DNA from: Microvelia longipes
Lineage: Eukaryota; Arthropoda; Insecta; Hemiptera; Veliidae
Direction of reading: 5' to 3'
DNA: 64,000 nucleotides
Assembly: GCA_018340805.1 (NCBI GenBank)
Contig: JACMZG010000008.1
Location: 14,929,485 to 14,993,484 of the forward strand
The notes beneath the pieces were generated by a model, which had not been told where the DNA came from, searched no databases, and was given only the letters and a program-made list of their open reading frames with translations. The translations under genes were made by a program, and so were the position numbers. Below, piece after piece: positions 45,899 to 60,700 of the stretch (positions are counted from its first letter, which is position 1; each line of letters opens with the position of its first letter).

Positions 45899-48875
45899 AA
45901 GAAAACCATAGTTTTTAACTTGCAGCAATGTTTGGCCAACTCATTATTAATGTCTTCAGTGGCGTTCTACTACCGCCAGTTATAGATATTTTAACTATAC
46001 ATGACACGACATCAGGTTTCAACTACTATATGTAGCATGAACCTCATGTGGCCAAGCAGGAAATTGCTTCATGTATTTACCATAACATGACAAATTTGCC
46101 TCGGGATGTAACATATCTAATTCTTATTACTTAGTTAAATGTGGAGGTCAGAATAGAAATAGCCACGTTGGTCCTATGTTTTTTGAGAGCGCTTAGTAAT
46201 TTTTATAGCTTGGAAATTATACTCGTAAACTATAAATTTATTGATAAGCAGCCACTCTCATATAGAATGTGATGTTGACCATGCACTCATTGATGAAAGA
46301 AAAACGATCAACATTTTCCTTTTTATCATCTACATGATAGGTTTCAACTTGTGAGATCTGCAGGGAAAAAATCAATTCAAGGTAAAAGAGATGCAGCAAA
46401 AAGCATTTTTCGATTATGCTTCACTTTTAAAAAAAAATGGATATGCTGAAATTTAACACTGAAGGGGAAAATTTAAAGTATAAAAATGTGCAATGGTTGA
46501 GGTATTCAATCAATTATACAGTACAAGTGTATACAGTACTATAACGATTTAAATCAGTTAGTTTTACTAAAAAATTTATTAACTGATAAGACCACAAAAA
46601 GCCTTGATCCTGATAAAGAAGTCCCTTAAGATTCCGATGATGAGTGATGTTTCAGTATGTATATTGTGTCTTTATAAATTTTATTTATCTCTATAATTAT
46701 CATAATCACCAATAGACCTTTTACATATGTATAAATAAATAATATTTATTTGTTGAAAAATACAAAGCCTTGTACATTAGCCTAGTCATAATAGCATATT
46801 ATAACATTTTAAAAATCGCATATAAAATTTAATATTTAATTTTACCATCCTAGTAATTAAACATTTGCAAATATAAAAACACCAAATGTGAAATTCAATT
46901 TTACTTGATATAATAATTTCTCTTACATAGCATAATTGAAATAATCTTTCTTATAATATTAAGATAGGTTACAGACAGGCTTGCATGCCTCTGTTTTACA
47001 TAAATTTACTTTTATGTCTAGTGCTGTAAGTGTGTACCTGTTCATGACTTTCTACAGAATTTATGTTTAATTTTATATTCCTTAATTTTTTTAAATTTAC
47101 TGCTGGAAATGCATTTCCTGCAGTTTCCTTAAACCTACCTACCTCTATCTTTCCTTACCTGACTTTTCCTGTCTCTTTCCTTTCTTACCCTTATTTGGAT
47201 TAATTTTGATTTTTATGTATATTTATCAAAAGCTTTCATTTATAAGAGCCTCTAGTCATTCCCTCCTACCACCTTTTCGAGTATCTTTTCAGTTAAAGTA
47301 CAGGCTTAGTGAGATTCACCAACACACCTTGTTTCTTGCGATTTACAGCTTGACGCCGGAATAGCGGGTCCGTTCCAATTTTAGTGCCGTGTGAGAGGCA
47401 CTTGTGCACTGTTCTCAAGTTGTTAATTTGGCGGAAAGAAGTGCGTCTTATTGACTTATCGTGGTGTAAACAAGCTACACACACATATATTATTATTATT
47501 ACTACACTAGTTATGAGCACCAATAGAAGTGACAGGTTTGTGGGCACCAACATGCAAATTGCCGACTTTCACTAGTGTAAAATTCCTTGAGCTAATTATT
47601 GTGTAGGTCACCTTGATCATTTTGGAAATTATAAATATTTAACAAAATTGACACAGATATACCAATGCTTATTGTACATTAATGTTTAAGCATAATAAAG
47701 AAAAATTGATGTAACTGTTCACCAAAAATACAAGAGCTTATTATTGTTACTGTTCAAGGTAGAGTTTTTGATATTCTTAAATCTCTCAGATGATGCCGTG
47801 GTTAAAGCCCGCAGACTCCAAATTTGGCTTCCTGAACAAACAGAACCATTTGATAAGTTGATATTTTGCTTACGATTTTTGTAGTTTACACTTTTATTTT
47901 GTGCACAGGCTTTTGTATGTTTGATACCAGTACATTGTATTGTTTATTTAGCTATTTATTATAATTTTAATATTGTTTTATTTGTTGAATTCAATTAATA
48001 TTTTTGTAACAAGATGGACACAAGTAATCAAAGTGCTCATTTGAATGTTGGTAATCAGGATATTGGTAATGCTATTATTAATAATGCCCCTAGTAATCCT
48101 ATTGATGAAAATTTAAATTCAAGTAACCTATCATATGACACTGTTGTTAATAACAACGGTGATGACCAAAATATTACTGATAGCACCAATACCAATAATG
48201 CTAATGTTTGGTGAAGGGCTAGGAATGATTCATTTTCTGATCTTAAACCCGATGGTCGTGATGTGTTAATACAACATTTATCTAATCAGATTTTTAATTA
48301 CGAAACCACATTAGGAGATTAACCCGGTACAATGAGGATCAACCTGGTCCTAGTCAACCTGTAGTGCGTGAAAGTGTTCGTCAAAGTAGTGTTAATCAAA
48401 ATTCTAATCAAAGTGACTATCAAACCCTTTAACGCTCACCCTGAAAAAAAGGACTATGCTCTGTATGCGCGGAGGTTCCGTATGGAACCACCTCTCTAAT
48501 GAATACTCCTTTTACGTGGTTGAGGCGTTCGATGTTGTATTTATAGTTAAACGTTCTAAAGAGATGATATGTGTAGACATTAGGCGGGTGACATGCGCAG
48601 AAATATTAAAAACCGGGATTGTGGGTCCTCAGACATACCACTGAACTCAGAATACCTTCCATTTGTCTGCCAAACTGCGTGTGGAAAACATGTGCTGAGT
48701 GAGTTTTATGTTTTTGTTTTGGAAGTTGCTGAATTTATGCTATTTTTTTATTGGTAAGTTATATTTTATAGTCTCTTTTATTAGATTAGTTAAAAGTTAT
48801 TTAGTTTTAATGACTTTTACGCGTTGATAAGTTAATTTTTGTTTTAAATATCACAGTGTCGGTAGTATCCGAGCT
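45899..48875 (+). repeat. 2.98-kb tandem repeat, copy 2
   Basis: It has the same layout as copy 1 and is nearly identical to copy 3. The DUF7869-like frame is broken here by several single-base indels (for example an extra T in the NRNSHVGPMFFES stretch near 46183). The Asn-rich frame is at 48014-48214. A second small frame, at 48456-48644, encodes MLCMRGGSVWNHLSNEYSFY. Confidence 0.9.
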
Positions 48876-51855
48876 AAGAAAACCATAGTTTTTAACTTGC
48901 AGCAATGTTTGGCCAACTCATTATTAATGTCTTCAGTGGCGTTCTACTACCGCCAGTTATAGATATTTTAACTATACATGACACGACATCAGGTATTTCA
49001 ACTACTATATGTAGCATGAACCTCATGCTGGCCAAGCAGGAAATTGCTTCATGTATTTACCATAACATGACAAATTTGCCTCGGGATGTAACATATCTAA
49101 TTCTATTACTTAGTTAAATGTGGAGGTCAGAATAGAAATAGCCACGTTGGTCCTATGTTTTTGAGAGCGCTTAGTAATTTTTATAGCTTGGAAATTATAC
49201 TCGTAAACTATAAATTTATGATAAGCAGCCACTCTCATATAGAATGTGATGTTGACCATGCACTCATTGATGAAAAGAAAAACGATCAACATTTTCCTTT
49301 TTATCATCTACATGATAGGTTTCAACTTGTGAGATCTGCAGGGAAAAAATCAATTCAAGGTAAAAGAGATGCAGCAAAAAGCATTTTTCGATTATGCTTC
49401 ACTTTTAAAAAATAAGATGATATGCTGAAAATTTAACACTGAAGGGGAAAATTTAAAGTATAAAAATGTGCAATGGTTGAGGTATTCAATCAATTATACA
49501 GTACGAGCTGTATACAGTACTATAACGATTTTAAATCAGTTAGTTTTACTAAAAAATTTATTAACTGATAAGACCACAAAAAGCCTTGATCCTGATAAAG
49601 AAGTCCCTTAAGATTCCGATGATGAGTGATGTTTCAGTATGTATATTGTGTCTTTATAAATTTTATTTATCTCTATAATTATCATAATCACCAATAGACC
49701 TTTTACATATGTATAAATAAATAATATTTATTTGTTGAAAATACAAAGCCTTGTACATTAGCCTAGTCATAATAGCATATATAAATTTTAAAAATCGCAT
49801 ATAAAATTTAATATTTAATTTTACCATCCTAGTAATTAAACATTTGCAAATATAAAAATACCAAATGTGAAATTCAATTTTACTTGATATAATAATTTCT
49901 CTTACATAGCATAATTGAAATAATCTTTCTTATAATATTAAGATAGGTTACAGACAGGCTTGCATGCCTCTGTTTTACATAAATTTACTTTTATGTCTAG
50001 TGCTGTAAGTGTGTACCTGTTCATGACTTTCTACAGAATTTATGTTTAATTTTATATTCCTTAATTTTTTTAAATTTACTGCTGGAAATGCATTTCCTGC
50101 AGTTTCCTTAAACCTACCTACCTCTATCTTTCCTTACCTGACTTTTCCTGTCTCTTTCCTTTCTTACCCTTATTTGGATTAATTTTGATTTTTATGTATA
50201 TTTATCAAAAGCTTTCATTTATAAGAGCCTCTAGTCATTCCCTCCTACCACCTTTTCGAGTATCTTTTCAGTTAAAGTACAGGCTTAGTGAGATTCACCA
50301 ACACACCTTGTTTCTTGCGATTTACAGCTTGACGCCGGAATAGCGGGTCCGTTCCAATTTTAGTGCCGTGTGAGAGGCACTTGTGCACTGTTCTCAAGTT
50401 GTTAATTTGGCGGAAAGAAGTGCGTCTTATTGACTTATCGTGGTGTAAACAAGCTACACACACATATATTATTATTATTACTATACTAGTTATGAGCACC
50501 AATAGAAGTGACAGGTTTGTGGGCACCAACATGCAAATTGCCGACTTTCACTAGTGTAAAATTCCTTGAGCTAATTATTGTGTAGGTCACCTTGATCATT
50601 TTGGAAATTATAAATATTTAACAAAATTGACACAGATATACCAATGCTTATTGTACATTAATGTTTAAGCATAATAAAAGAAAAATTGATGTAACTGTTC
50701 ACCAAAAATACAAGAGCTTATTATTGTTACTGTTCAAGGTAGAGTTTTTGATATTCTTAAATCTCTCAGATGATGCCGTGGTTAAAGCCCGCAGACTCCA
50801 AATTTGGCTTCCTGAACAAACAGAACCATTTGATAAGTTGATATTTTGCTTACGATTTTTGTAGTTTACACTTTTATTTTGTGCACAGGCTTTTGTATGT
50901 TTGATACCAGTACATTGTATTGTTTATTTAGCTATTTATTATAATTTTAATATTGTTTTATTTGTTGAATTCAATTAATATTTTTGTAACAAGATGCACA
51001 CAAGTAGTCAAAGTGCTCATTTGAATGTTGGTAATCAGGATATTGGTAATGCTATTATTAATAATGCCCCTAGTAATCCTATTGATGAAAATTTAAATTC
51101 AAGTAACCTATCATATGACACTGTTGTTAATAACAACGGTGATGACCAAAATATTACTGATAGCACCAATACCAATAATGCTAATGTTTGGTGAAGGGCT
51201 AGGAATGATTCATTTTCTGATCTTAAACCCGATGGTCGTGATGTGTTAATACAACATTTATCTAATCAGATTTTTAATTACGAAACCAATTAGGAGATTA
51301 ACCCGGTACAATGAGGATCAACCTGGTCCTAGTCAACCTGTAGTGCGTGAAAGTGTTCGTCAAAGTAGTGTTAATCAAAATTCTAATCAAAGTGACTATC
51401 AAACCCTTTAACGCTCACCCTGGAAAAAAGGACTATGCTCTGTATGCGCGGAGGTTCCGTATGGAACCACCTCTCTAATGAATACTCCTTTTACGTGGTT
51501 GAGGCGTTCGATGTTGTATTTATAGTTAAACGTTCTAAAGAGATGATATGTGTAGACATTAGGCGGGTGACATGCGCAGAAATATTAAAAACCGGGATTG
51601 TGGGTCCTCAGACATACCACTGAACTCAGAATACCTTCCATTTGTCTGCCAAACTGCGTGTGGAAAACATGTGCTGAGTGAGTTTTATGTTTTTGTTTTG
51701 GAAGTTGCTGAATTTATGCTATTTTTTTTATTGGTAAGTTATATTTTATAGTCTCTTTTATTAGATTAGTTAAAAGTTATTTAGTTTTAATGAGTTTTAC
51801 GCGTTGATAAGTTAATTTTTGTTTACAATATCACAGTGTCGGTAGTATCCGAGCT
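48876..51855 (+). repeat. 2.98-kb tandem repeat, copy 3
   Basis: It is almost identical to copy 2 over coding and non-coding parts alike. The DUF7869-like 3' half is open as two frames (48905-49117 and 49155-49415). The Asn-rich frame (50994-51194) starts MHTSS rather than MDTSS. After GAGCT at 51851-51855 the sequence leaves the repeat. Confidence 0.9.
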
Positions 51856-52275
51856 TTATATGTGACGTGCTAGATTATTCCAACTTTTTGTTCTAAACTC
51901 AATTGTTTTATAAAAATAGTGTTTATAGTTTGTATCTTAATAATTTACTTAGTTTAATAAATAACAATATTGCGCTCGGCAGTTACAGATCTTTTTTTTG
52001 TTGTAGTTTTTGACCTAAACTTAATTACGCTTGCCCACATGTTTGGTGATGCCTTGGTGGAACCACTATTTCCCGCTTTTTTATGAATATTTTCGTAACT
52101 AATTTTTTTAAATTTTCAAAAAATATATAGACATCAGTTAATAGATGATAATCGAAGATCTATTAGTATTTAATATTATCAAATGTTTTTATAATATTAT
52201 TCTGTTGTGTCAAATATACTATAAAATAAAATGAAAAAATAGATGAATGAAATTTAGAAAAAGGCATTTTTCGTT
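51856..52275. other. AT-rich flank, no feature
   Basis: No coding or repeat feature was recognised. Confidence 0.4.
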
Positions 52276-52516
<241 letters not shown>

Positions 52517-52760
52517 TAATAATAATAATCCATTTATTGCAAAATACATGATAAATACACATAATACAAATCTTAATTTAAAATTTAATAGTATACAATT
52601 TTGCAAATCGCAATACTGCGTGGAAACCCTAGCAGGGTTGAATCGAGTTGCTTATCTACAACATTTAGTCTATTAATTTATATTTTAAAGAGAATAATAA
52701 TTATGTTGAGTATAAATGTGTTTAGTACAATTAACAATAATATTAGAAAAAAAAAACAAA
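52517..52760 (-). mobile_element. Probable LINE 3' end, minus strand
   Basis: On the minus strand the segment ends CATGTATTTTGCAATAAATGG followed by an ATT repeat, a common 3' terminus of Jockey/CR1-like LINEs. The TA microsatellite follows directly. No coding part is present. Confidence 0.35.
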
Positions 52761-52849
52761 GCATAACATTTGTTGGCATGCAAAAAATAATACAATAATT
52801 AAATTTTCTTAATGCATATTAATATTTATTTAATATTTTTTCCTTATTT

Positions 52850-53075
52850 ATTACATACATATTATACATACATATACATACATACATACACACATACAAT
52901 ACATACATATATACACATACATATATTTGCACACATATACATATACATACATATACATCCATACTTATACATACACATATATACATACATACATACTCAC
53001 ATACGTATACCTATACACACACATACATACATACATATACACACATATATACATACAAATATATATTAGTATACA
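52850..53075. repeat. CATA/TACACA microsatellite
   Basis: This is a tetranucleotide-type repeat of ACAT/ATAC with many variants. The His/Tyr/Ile/Thr frames across it are artefacts. Confidence 0.9.
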
Positions 53076-53309
53076 TATCTTTTTATACTTATATAAAATG
53101 TTAGTGTTTGTAAGATTATACTTTCTATTTACAAAAACAATGATGATAATTTAATAATAATATAATAAAATACAATATTTAGTTTTAGATTATCTATTAG
53201 GATTAATATTAGAGTGGCTGACGATAGGCAGGAGTGGAAAAAAGATTGTGTAAAGTTTATTATGATGTTTGGTTCTATAAAAAAAAAATTAGTATACCTA
53301 AAAAATAAA

Positions 53310-53372
53310 TATATTATATATATAATATATATATATAAATATATAATATAATATAATATAATAAATATAATA

Positions 53373-53407
<35 letters not shown>

Positions 53408-53419
53408 ATATATATAATA

Positions 53420-53477
<58 letters not shown>

Positions 53478-53505
53478 TATAATATATTATATTATATATA
53501 TATTA
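53310..53505. repeat. Second TA microsatellite
   Basis: Interrupted TA and TATAA runs lie just before the piggyBac transposase. Confidence 0.9.
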
Positions 53506-53550
53506 CAGTATTTTATTTTTATTTTACTTACTTATTTATTTAATTGTTTT

Positions 53551-55752
53551 TTGTACACAGAAGATGGAAAAAAAGTGACAGTTTCAAATGACTGGTTGGA
53601 TGGAAAATCACTGGATGACTTAGATGCCTTGTTTGGCATCGATGATCTACAAGCGGAAGACTCCTACGAAGGAGGTGATTCTGATGCGGAAGAAAACTAT
53701 ATATTTGGATCAAACAGCAGTAAGTGTTTGTTATAGTAGTTAGATTATAGGCTGATTATGATTATAATAACCATAATCATTAAGAAAGATGTGTACAACA
53801 AATATAAAATATTTTGGCAATATTTATAATTCTTATATCAGATTTGGGGGCCCCAAAATTTATTTTTTGAAAAAAAAAAAAACAAGTTGGGTATCAAATT
53901 TGGTAATGATGAATAGGTTTCAAAAAATATTTATTGTGGCTTTCAAAATAATATAATATAAAATAAGGCCCCAAATTTGGCTAACAAAACCCTTAATATC
54001 ACAGCATTTTTTTTATTTAGTTAATTTATTTATTTTTTTTTTTTTTTGGTGATGGACTAAACATTCGCAGGTCTTCTATTGATTCGTTAGAACCTGCGTG
54101 TAATACTGCAAAATTAACCGATTCGTCTGACGATGAAGATATGCCCTCTGATTCACCAAAAAGGCCATCATCGTCTGCATTTAATGATTCATCACACTCG
54201 CCTTCAAATAGTGAAGGCAGTGGTAGTGAGGCAGATGATGAAGATTATAACAAAATTAGTTGGAAAAAAATGGTAGAGGGTTGTCTTTAGCTTATAAAAA
54301 ATTTAAATTTAGGGAACCAGTAGGCCCCAAAATTGAAGTTAACATAAAGAAACCATCTTCTATTTTTCTATCTATCTTTTCTATAAGTTTAATGAACTTT
54401 ATAGTTCAAGAAAGTAACAGGTATGCTTCATCAAATGGAGTCAACTTAAAATTAACTAGTGAAGAACTTATTGCATTTTTTGGCTTATTAATGATGATGG
54501 CCTTTCACACATTACCCCAAATGAGACTGTATTGGTCGAATAAAGTCAATTTTAATGTTCCTGCTGTGGCAAGAATCATGAGTCAAATAAGATTTTTACA
54601 AATTTTTAGATACTTGCACTGCAACGACACTGACAAAATGCCTAAGAGAGGTACTCCCAATTTTGATAAGTTATATAAAATAAGATCAATAATAAGGGCA
54701 CTTAATGACAGTTTCAAACAAGTTTTCAATCCCTACCGTCAGATTTCTATAGATGAAAGCATGATTGCTTTCAAAGGGCGGAGTGCTCTTAAGCAGTATA
54801 TGCCGCTAAAACCAATTAAACGTGGTTTTAAGGTATGGGCGGTATGCTATGGTGTAACAGGATTTCTTTTAGGCTTTGAAGTTTATCAAGGTAAAGGAAT
54901 GCTGTTACAAGGGCAGTCTCTTGGTACTAGTGTAGTACTAAAACTCTAAGTTTTTACAAGGATTAGGTTACACTCTGTTTTTTGACCGTTTTTTTACATC
55001 AATTCCTCTTATAAAAAAACCTTCTTAAGAAAGGTCTTTTTTGTTGTGGGACTCTTGTTTCGAACAGAAAGTTTTTACCAAAAAACCTATAAAAAGATAA
55101 ACTTAAAATTTGGAGAGAGTGACAGCAGGAGTGACTCAAATATTCATGTAGTAAAGTGGAAAGACAGGGGAGCAAAGAGTGTCATGATAGGTTCCCCTCA
55201 GTGGAACCCTCAAAGTAAGGTTATGGTGGAAAGGAGGAGTAAATCTGGTGAAAAAGAGTCACCTGTCCACTACCTATCGTTAATTACAATAAGTATATGG
55301 GGGGTGTAGATGTCTTCGACCAATTCATGTCGTACTAGCCTATTACTTGGAAGAGTCGTAGGTGGTGGCTAAAAAATTTTTTGTATCTCCCTGAAGCCTG
55401 TACTGTAAACTCGTACGTTCTTTATAAAACGACTATCAAACTCATGGATAATAAAATAAAAGTTATGTCGCAGTTGGAGTTTCGTGACATACTTGCGTCT
55501 GAACTTGTCTCTATACTACCTGCAAAGGTAGAGCCTTCTACCAATAAGGTAAATATTAACATAACTAAGTCAAAATTCTCTAAGTGTGTTAAGAAAATTT
55601 TTGATCAGGGTAAACATTTAGCTATTGAAGGGACCAAAAGAAGGTGTGTACATTGCAGCACCAAAGCATGCTCCAAAAGATCAAGGGTTACATGCAATAC
55701 CTGTGATGTTGGTTTGTGCATACCTTGTTTTGCTCCCTTTCACGAAAATTAA
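53551..55752 (+). pseudogene. piggyBac-type transposase
   Basis: An acidic N-terminal region (53551-53736, then 54075-54260 with SSDDEDMPSDSPKRP) precedes the catalytic domain. That domain has FIVQESNRYASS, LTSEELIAFFGLLMMMAFHT, PQMRLYWSNK, ISIDESMIAFKGRSALKQYM (first catalytic Asp) and KPIKRGFKVW. After 54949 the frame breaks. VVLKL, a FDRFF-like sequence, VVKWKDRGAKSVMI, NKYMGGVDVFDQF and WWLKNFLYLPEA follow in shifting frames. The C-terminal Cys-rich finger (RRCVHCSTKACSKRS, CNTCDVGLCIPCFAPFHEN) is intact. A one-base loss in the A run at 54265-54271 separates the acidic region from the catalytic frame. The gap at 53740-54070 may be an intron, but its splice phase does not fit cleanly. Confidence 0.85.
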
Positions 55753-55799
55753 AATTTTGTATTTGTCAAATTAACACTATAGAAGAAGACATCTCTACT

Positions 55800-56235
55800 T
55801 TTACAGGTATCATTATCACTACACTTTCACCATGAGACTGTCCTTAAATTGAATAAATTTTAATTTTTTAGACTAAAAATTATATTTTTTATTTTTTTTG
55901 TGTTTTTTTAATATTTTTTTTTATGTTCACAACTTTTTTTATGTTAGAGTAAGTTCACAACTTTTTTATATTTTTTTGTATGTTAGAGTAAGTTCACAAC
56001 TTTGTGCTAAGTCAATACGATCTCGTTTGAACTAACTCTAACATACTCACCATTAGTTAATAATAATATTTTTAAATATTTTATTAAATGTCTTATAAAG
56101 ACTTTTATATTTTTTTGTATGCTAGAATAAGTTCACAACTTTGTGCTTGTTATATAGATGTTGTCAGGCATCTTAAGTTGTTGTTGCTTGTAAGTACTTA
56201 AGGTTATTGTATGGTTATCATTAAACATTCATTTT
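55800..56235. repeat. AT-rich flank with repeated and inverted motif
   Basis: TATGTTAGAGTAAGTTCACAAC occurs three to four times. An inverted counterpart (GAACTAACTCTAACATAC) lies at about 56027-56046. It may be the subterminal part of the piggyBac element, but no TTAA-flanked terminus was identified. Confidence 0.5.
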
Positions 56236-56239
56236 CAAC

Positions 56240-57640
56240 ATTAACATGTGCAAGTAGGTATAGCAGCGACTTGGAGGACCCCCACTCCTCTCCCTAGCCC
56301 ATGCCCCCTTACCTAGATGCATTATGAATTGATCATCCTTGATCGGTATATCGTTAGATATACATGGAGGGCTACCTCCTTGAACACCCTCTACCCTTAC
56401 TATGTACCCCCCCCCCTTTTGGTGTATTATGCTCGTACACTAGACTTAACTAAAATTCGTCTCTCCTTGTATTTACCTACATTATTATATTATTTCATGT
56501 AGATCCCACCCCTCCCCAACTCTTACATCACCCACCCCACCCTTTACTTAAGAACAGATTTTTCGGCTGATACCGTTTGAGTTTATTTAACGATGACCCA
56601 CCCCTCTCCACAACTCTTGCTCCATATTTAGTTTTCAGTTATAATCCCCCCCCCCTCCACTCGCTCTACTTAAGACCTGGTTTTAGTCTAATTTTCATCT
56701 GATTATCGTATGAGTTTATCTAACGAAGAGCCTCCCATCTCCTCATCACTTGCTGTGTGTTTATTTTTCAAAACAAAATATCCGGTCCACCTACCTCCGT
56801 GACCGTGATCGTTATAGTACGAGACTTGTATGCAGGAGGACTCGGGTTCACAGCCAGGGCTAAGATTATATAAATGGTATTTCTAATTAACAGATTTCAC
56901 CAACTTTAATTAATTCTTAGCGGATAGTAGATGCAATCACCTCAGGTGGTTTCCGCAGTGTGAATACCCTAATGGTCGAAAGGCCTTAAAACGGACATAT
57001 ATTTTATTTTATCCCTCAACTTCTTATGACCAGATTTAATATGTCTTGCAGAGCCCACCCCACCCATAACGCATGTCGGGAGAGCTACTTTGTAACCATA
57101 TTATCCCACCTTTACTTCAGACCAGATTTCTGTTTAATTTTTTTTTCAGCTGATGCCGTATGAAACTCTACACAACTCATGCTCTATGTTTAGTTCCCAG
57201 TTATATTATCCCCACTCCCTCTACTTAGGACCTGTTTTACTCTAATTTTCATATGATTTACCTACCACATAGGACTTTTACGTAATATCCCACCCACAAT
57301 TCATGTTGTATGCGTAGTTTCAATAATAATATCCATCCGAGACTTAAGACCAGATTTAGTGTAATTTTATCCGATACTCCACCATATAGGTTTATCTAAT
57401 GACGACCCCTCCAAAATGCATATCATATGCGTAATTTTAATCATATATCCCCTATAAGACGGTTTTCTAGTCTAAATTTTACATCTGATGCCCCTATTAT
57501 ATGGGTTTTGTTATGAAGACCTTCACCAACTCTATGCTTTTCTTGAGAACTGTTTTCTAGTCTAAAATTTTTATCTAACCCCTTTTATATACCGAGAAAA
57601 GTAACTCTCTCAGTAAATTTATTCAATTTCCACTTGTTTG
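56240..57640. repeat. Pyrimidine-rich degenerate tandem repeat
   Basis: A phrase of the type GACCAGATTTAGTCTAATTTTCATCTGATRCCGTATGAGTTTATCTAACGACGACCC recurs in very decayed form about every 110-140 bases, with C runs between the copies. I see no gene. Its relation to the neighbouring Polinton is unknown. Confidence 0.45.
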
Positions 57641-57740
57641 ATGATCATTTATTACCCTAGATTATTGGAAGTTAGGTTAAATAATTTAATACAATTATTT
57701 ATTTACATAAATATATTTAAGGTTTACAAGTTAATTTCAA

Positions 57741-60700
57741 TCAATACTGTTTACAATTACTTTTCTTTTCTTGTATCCCCACGGCACAGAGTCATAATTT
57801 TCTAATAGTTTTCTTTTCCTAAAGTTAAGTTGAAATATCTTCTGTCCATTTACAGTAACCACATCGTGAGCTTTGGTTCTTCTTATCTGTTTCGTACAAA
57901 TATACTTTGGGGTTCATCCTTTAGTACCATGTCTCTCATTTTTTCAAAGTTGACATCTTTTGATGTCTCATAGTTTATAGTTATCCCTTTGACTTTACAT
58001 ACGGCGTGATACGTATTATTTTGAGGACTAAACACTTTATAAGCGTAGTTCTTCGGCCCACCAGATACAAACTCTTTAATATAGCTTCCTTTTCCATAAA
58101 CTTCTAATTCATCAGTCATGTCTCCTAAGAAACTACCTACTGGAACTTCATATTTTCCTGGTTGAGAAATATATATCGTACAATCTGTATCAAAATATAC
58201 CACCCGATCATCAAGCTTGTCCAAGTAATCGTAAAGTTTTAATCTTGCTTGGGCAGTCGTATAAGCTGCCAAAACAACATTTACAGTAGGAAGAACATTG
58301 AAACATTCTTCTTTGTATTCCCAGTTAATGATCACTGTCGTGTCATTTATCATTGTTTATATTATTCACTTGAATAGCAGGATCTGACAAAATTTTAAAA
58401 AACTCCTCTGATTTGTTAACAATCGTACATTTTGGCTGATTTTCTCTTTGACCCAACTTACCCCAGAAGCTAGTGATCAAGCTTTTACCTAGCAGCCTTA
58501 AGCCAGGATTAAATTCTATTTCGTCCGGGTTAAGTTTAACGCCCTCTTTTTCTAAATATTCTTGTATATACTGATTTTTCGCTTCTTGTTTTGTACAGTG
58601 AAGAGGCCAGCCAGAAGCCTGTTGCTTAATCCTTAAAAATTTGTTTATAAAACCAGTAAAGAGCCCCTCGGTATCTTTGTTGTACTGAATAGTTTCATAC
58701 TTCCATATTTCATAAATATGTACCACGTGATACCCTTTTTCTACGGCTTTTCTAACTTCGTCTATTACCCATGTCCCTGTTATAGCTCGCTCTTCCTCAT
58801 TATGGTCACATTTTTTCTTTAATCCTTCACAACATGAGCGACAAAGCGAAAACATTAGCCTACCGTTACATTTCATAGGTAATACAGGGTGATACAAGTC
58901 TTGCGGCGGTAGTATTTTACATTTAATTAGACCTTCTGTACAATTTAAATTTAGTTGACGACATTTAACATCACCGACGTAAACTTCTGGGTGTCCCACT
59001 GGGTATTTACCAAACTTATTTACCCAAGGGTATAATGAACACACGTCTACATACTTTATCTTTTCGTTGTCTTTAACTTTGTAATATGTTTTAGTAGCAC
59101 CTGTTCGACCTCCATAAAACTGTCCCTAGGATTAAGAGGTAAATTTGTAACCAGAGGGTGTGTACTAATGTACTTTCTGATACTAGAATCTTCTTCCACT
59201 TCTTTCCTAAAGTCACATTCCCATTTTTCAATGACGTCATAACCCTTACTTTTTAAACGCTCTACTTTCATATTAGTACTAATAAAACGCTGCTCCATTG
59301 TATCCATTGGGTCGTCATGAACGGACTCCTTTCTATTGTACCGAATACATCTCGGACATCCATGATAAAAGCACCCGTGAAATTCAAACACTTGATTAGT
59401 GTCTTTACAATACCCATCAACTTTTACACCAGCCACTATAGCTTCTTTATTTTTGGCAGCATGAATAATATCAATATTGTTACGACGTTCTTCCCAAATC
59501 AACCACTGGACAGCTATTTTAGACTGGATATCGTTCCATCTGTATCCTTTCTTCGGTATTATTCCTATAGTATCCTTTTTTAAAAAATTTCTTCTAAATA
59601 CTTTGTTACAGGCCGAAGGAAGAGTACATGCCTCGGTGAAAGGACATACGTTTCCCTCTTGCATAATAAGTTTCCTAAATTTCAAGCATGGCTGTGCTAA
59701 AATTTCTACATCGGATACACAGTATTCAATAATTTCCTTTTTTCATATCAAATTCATCATTTTTATGTTCTTCGTACCACTTCAAAAATTCAATCCGAGC
59801 GTCTGGCTTCATATGATCGGGGTCGTAGTATTCAATACGAGGAAGTAAGCCTTTGTAATTTGAAACTCTGATCGGTTTAAAAGATGCGGAAAATACCCTT
59901 TTTTCAGTTCCGTCAAACCAAAAGCTTTCGGGAGTGCACTTAAAGCCATTGGAAAATAGTTTATGCTATCTAAAAATTTAACATTGCCAACAGTCATTGA
60001 AATCAAACCGGAACCCCTTGTTATTAGTTCCGGTGTTAAAGTTGTATGTGTTAATATATAATTTAAAATAAACTGGTGATCGAACCGTCCGCCGTTATGC
60101 GCTATAGCAACAACATCTTTAAATTTCCTTCTTATAGTAAGAAGGTGGTGGGTGAATGGTGTTACAGGATCGTCACATTTTAATATTTGTAACCTAACAC
60201 CACATAGTTTGCATACTTGAACATCGGTCTCAAGGCATTCATAACAATATTGCTTAAAAACACACAAATTAGGCTCATGAAGTAAGCTTTTGTTCTTTAA
60301 AGTTTCTCCTGTCTCGTTTCTAGATCATAGATTACAAACAAAAAATCTTTAGTTTTGGGTTTCCCGTGATCTTTTTGCATGTAACATAGGTGTTCGGAAG
60401 GTTGGTGTTTATTACATATTTTACAAAACACTTCACACACAAAGTGTTCTCGACTGGTCCTTATAGTTTTAAAACATTCATTACATTGTGTGATTTCCTT
60501 ACACACAATACTTTTTTTTCCAGAGAACCAGGTTTTCTGATGGTTTTCGAAACATTCTTTACTCCTAAACTCTCTACGACATTCATCACATTTTATTTTC
60601 ATGGTGCTAATACAAGCCGGTGATTGTTGGCAAGCCGGCATTTACTTTTGCAGCGATGTGCGTTTTTATGATCATACGGCACATGACACTTTTCGCAGTA

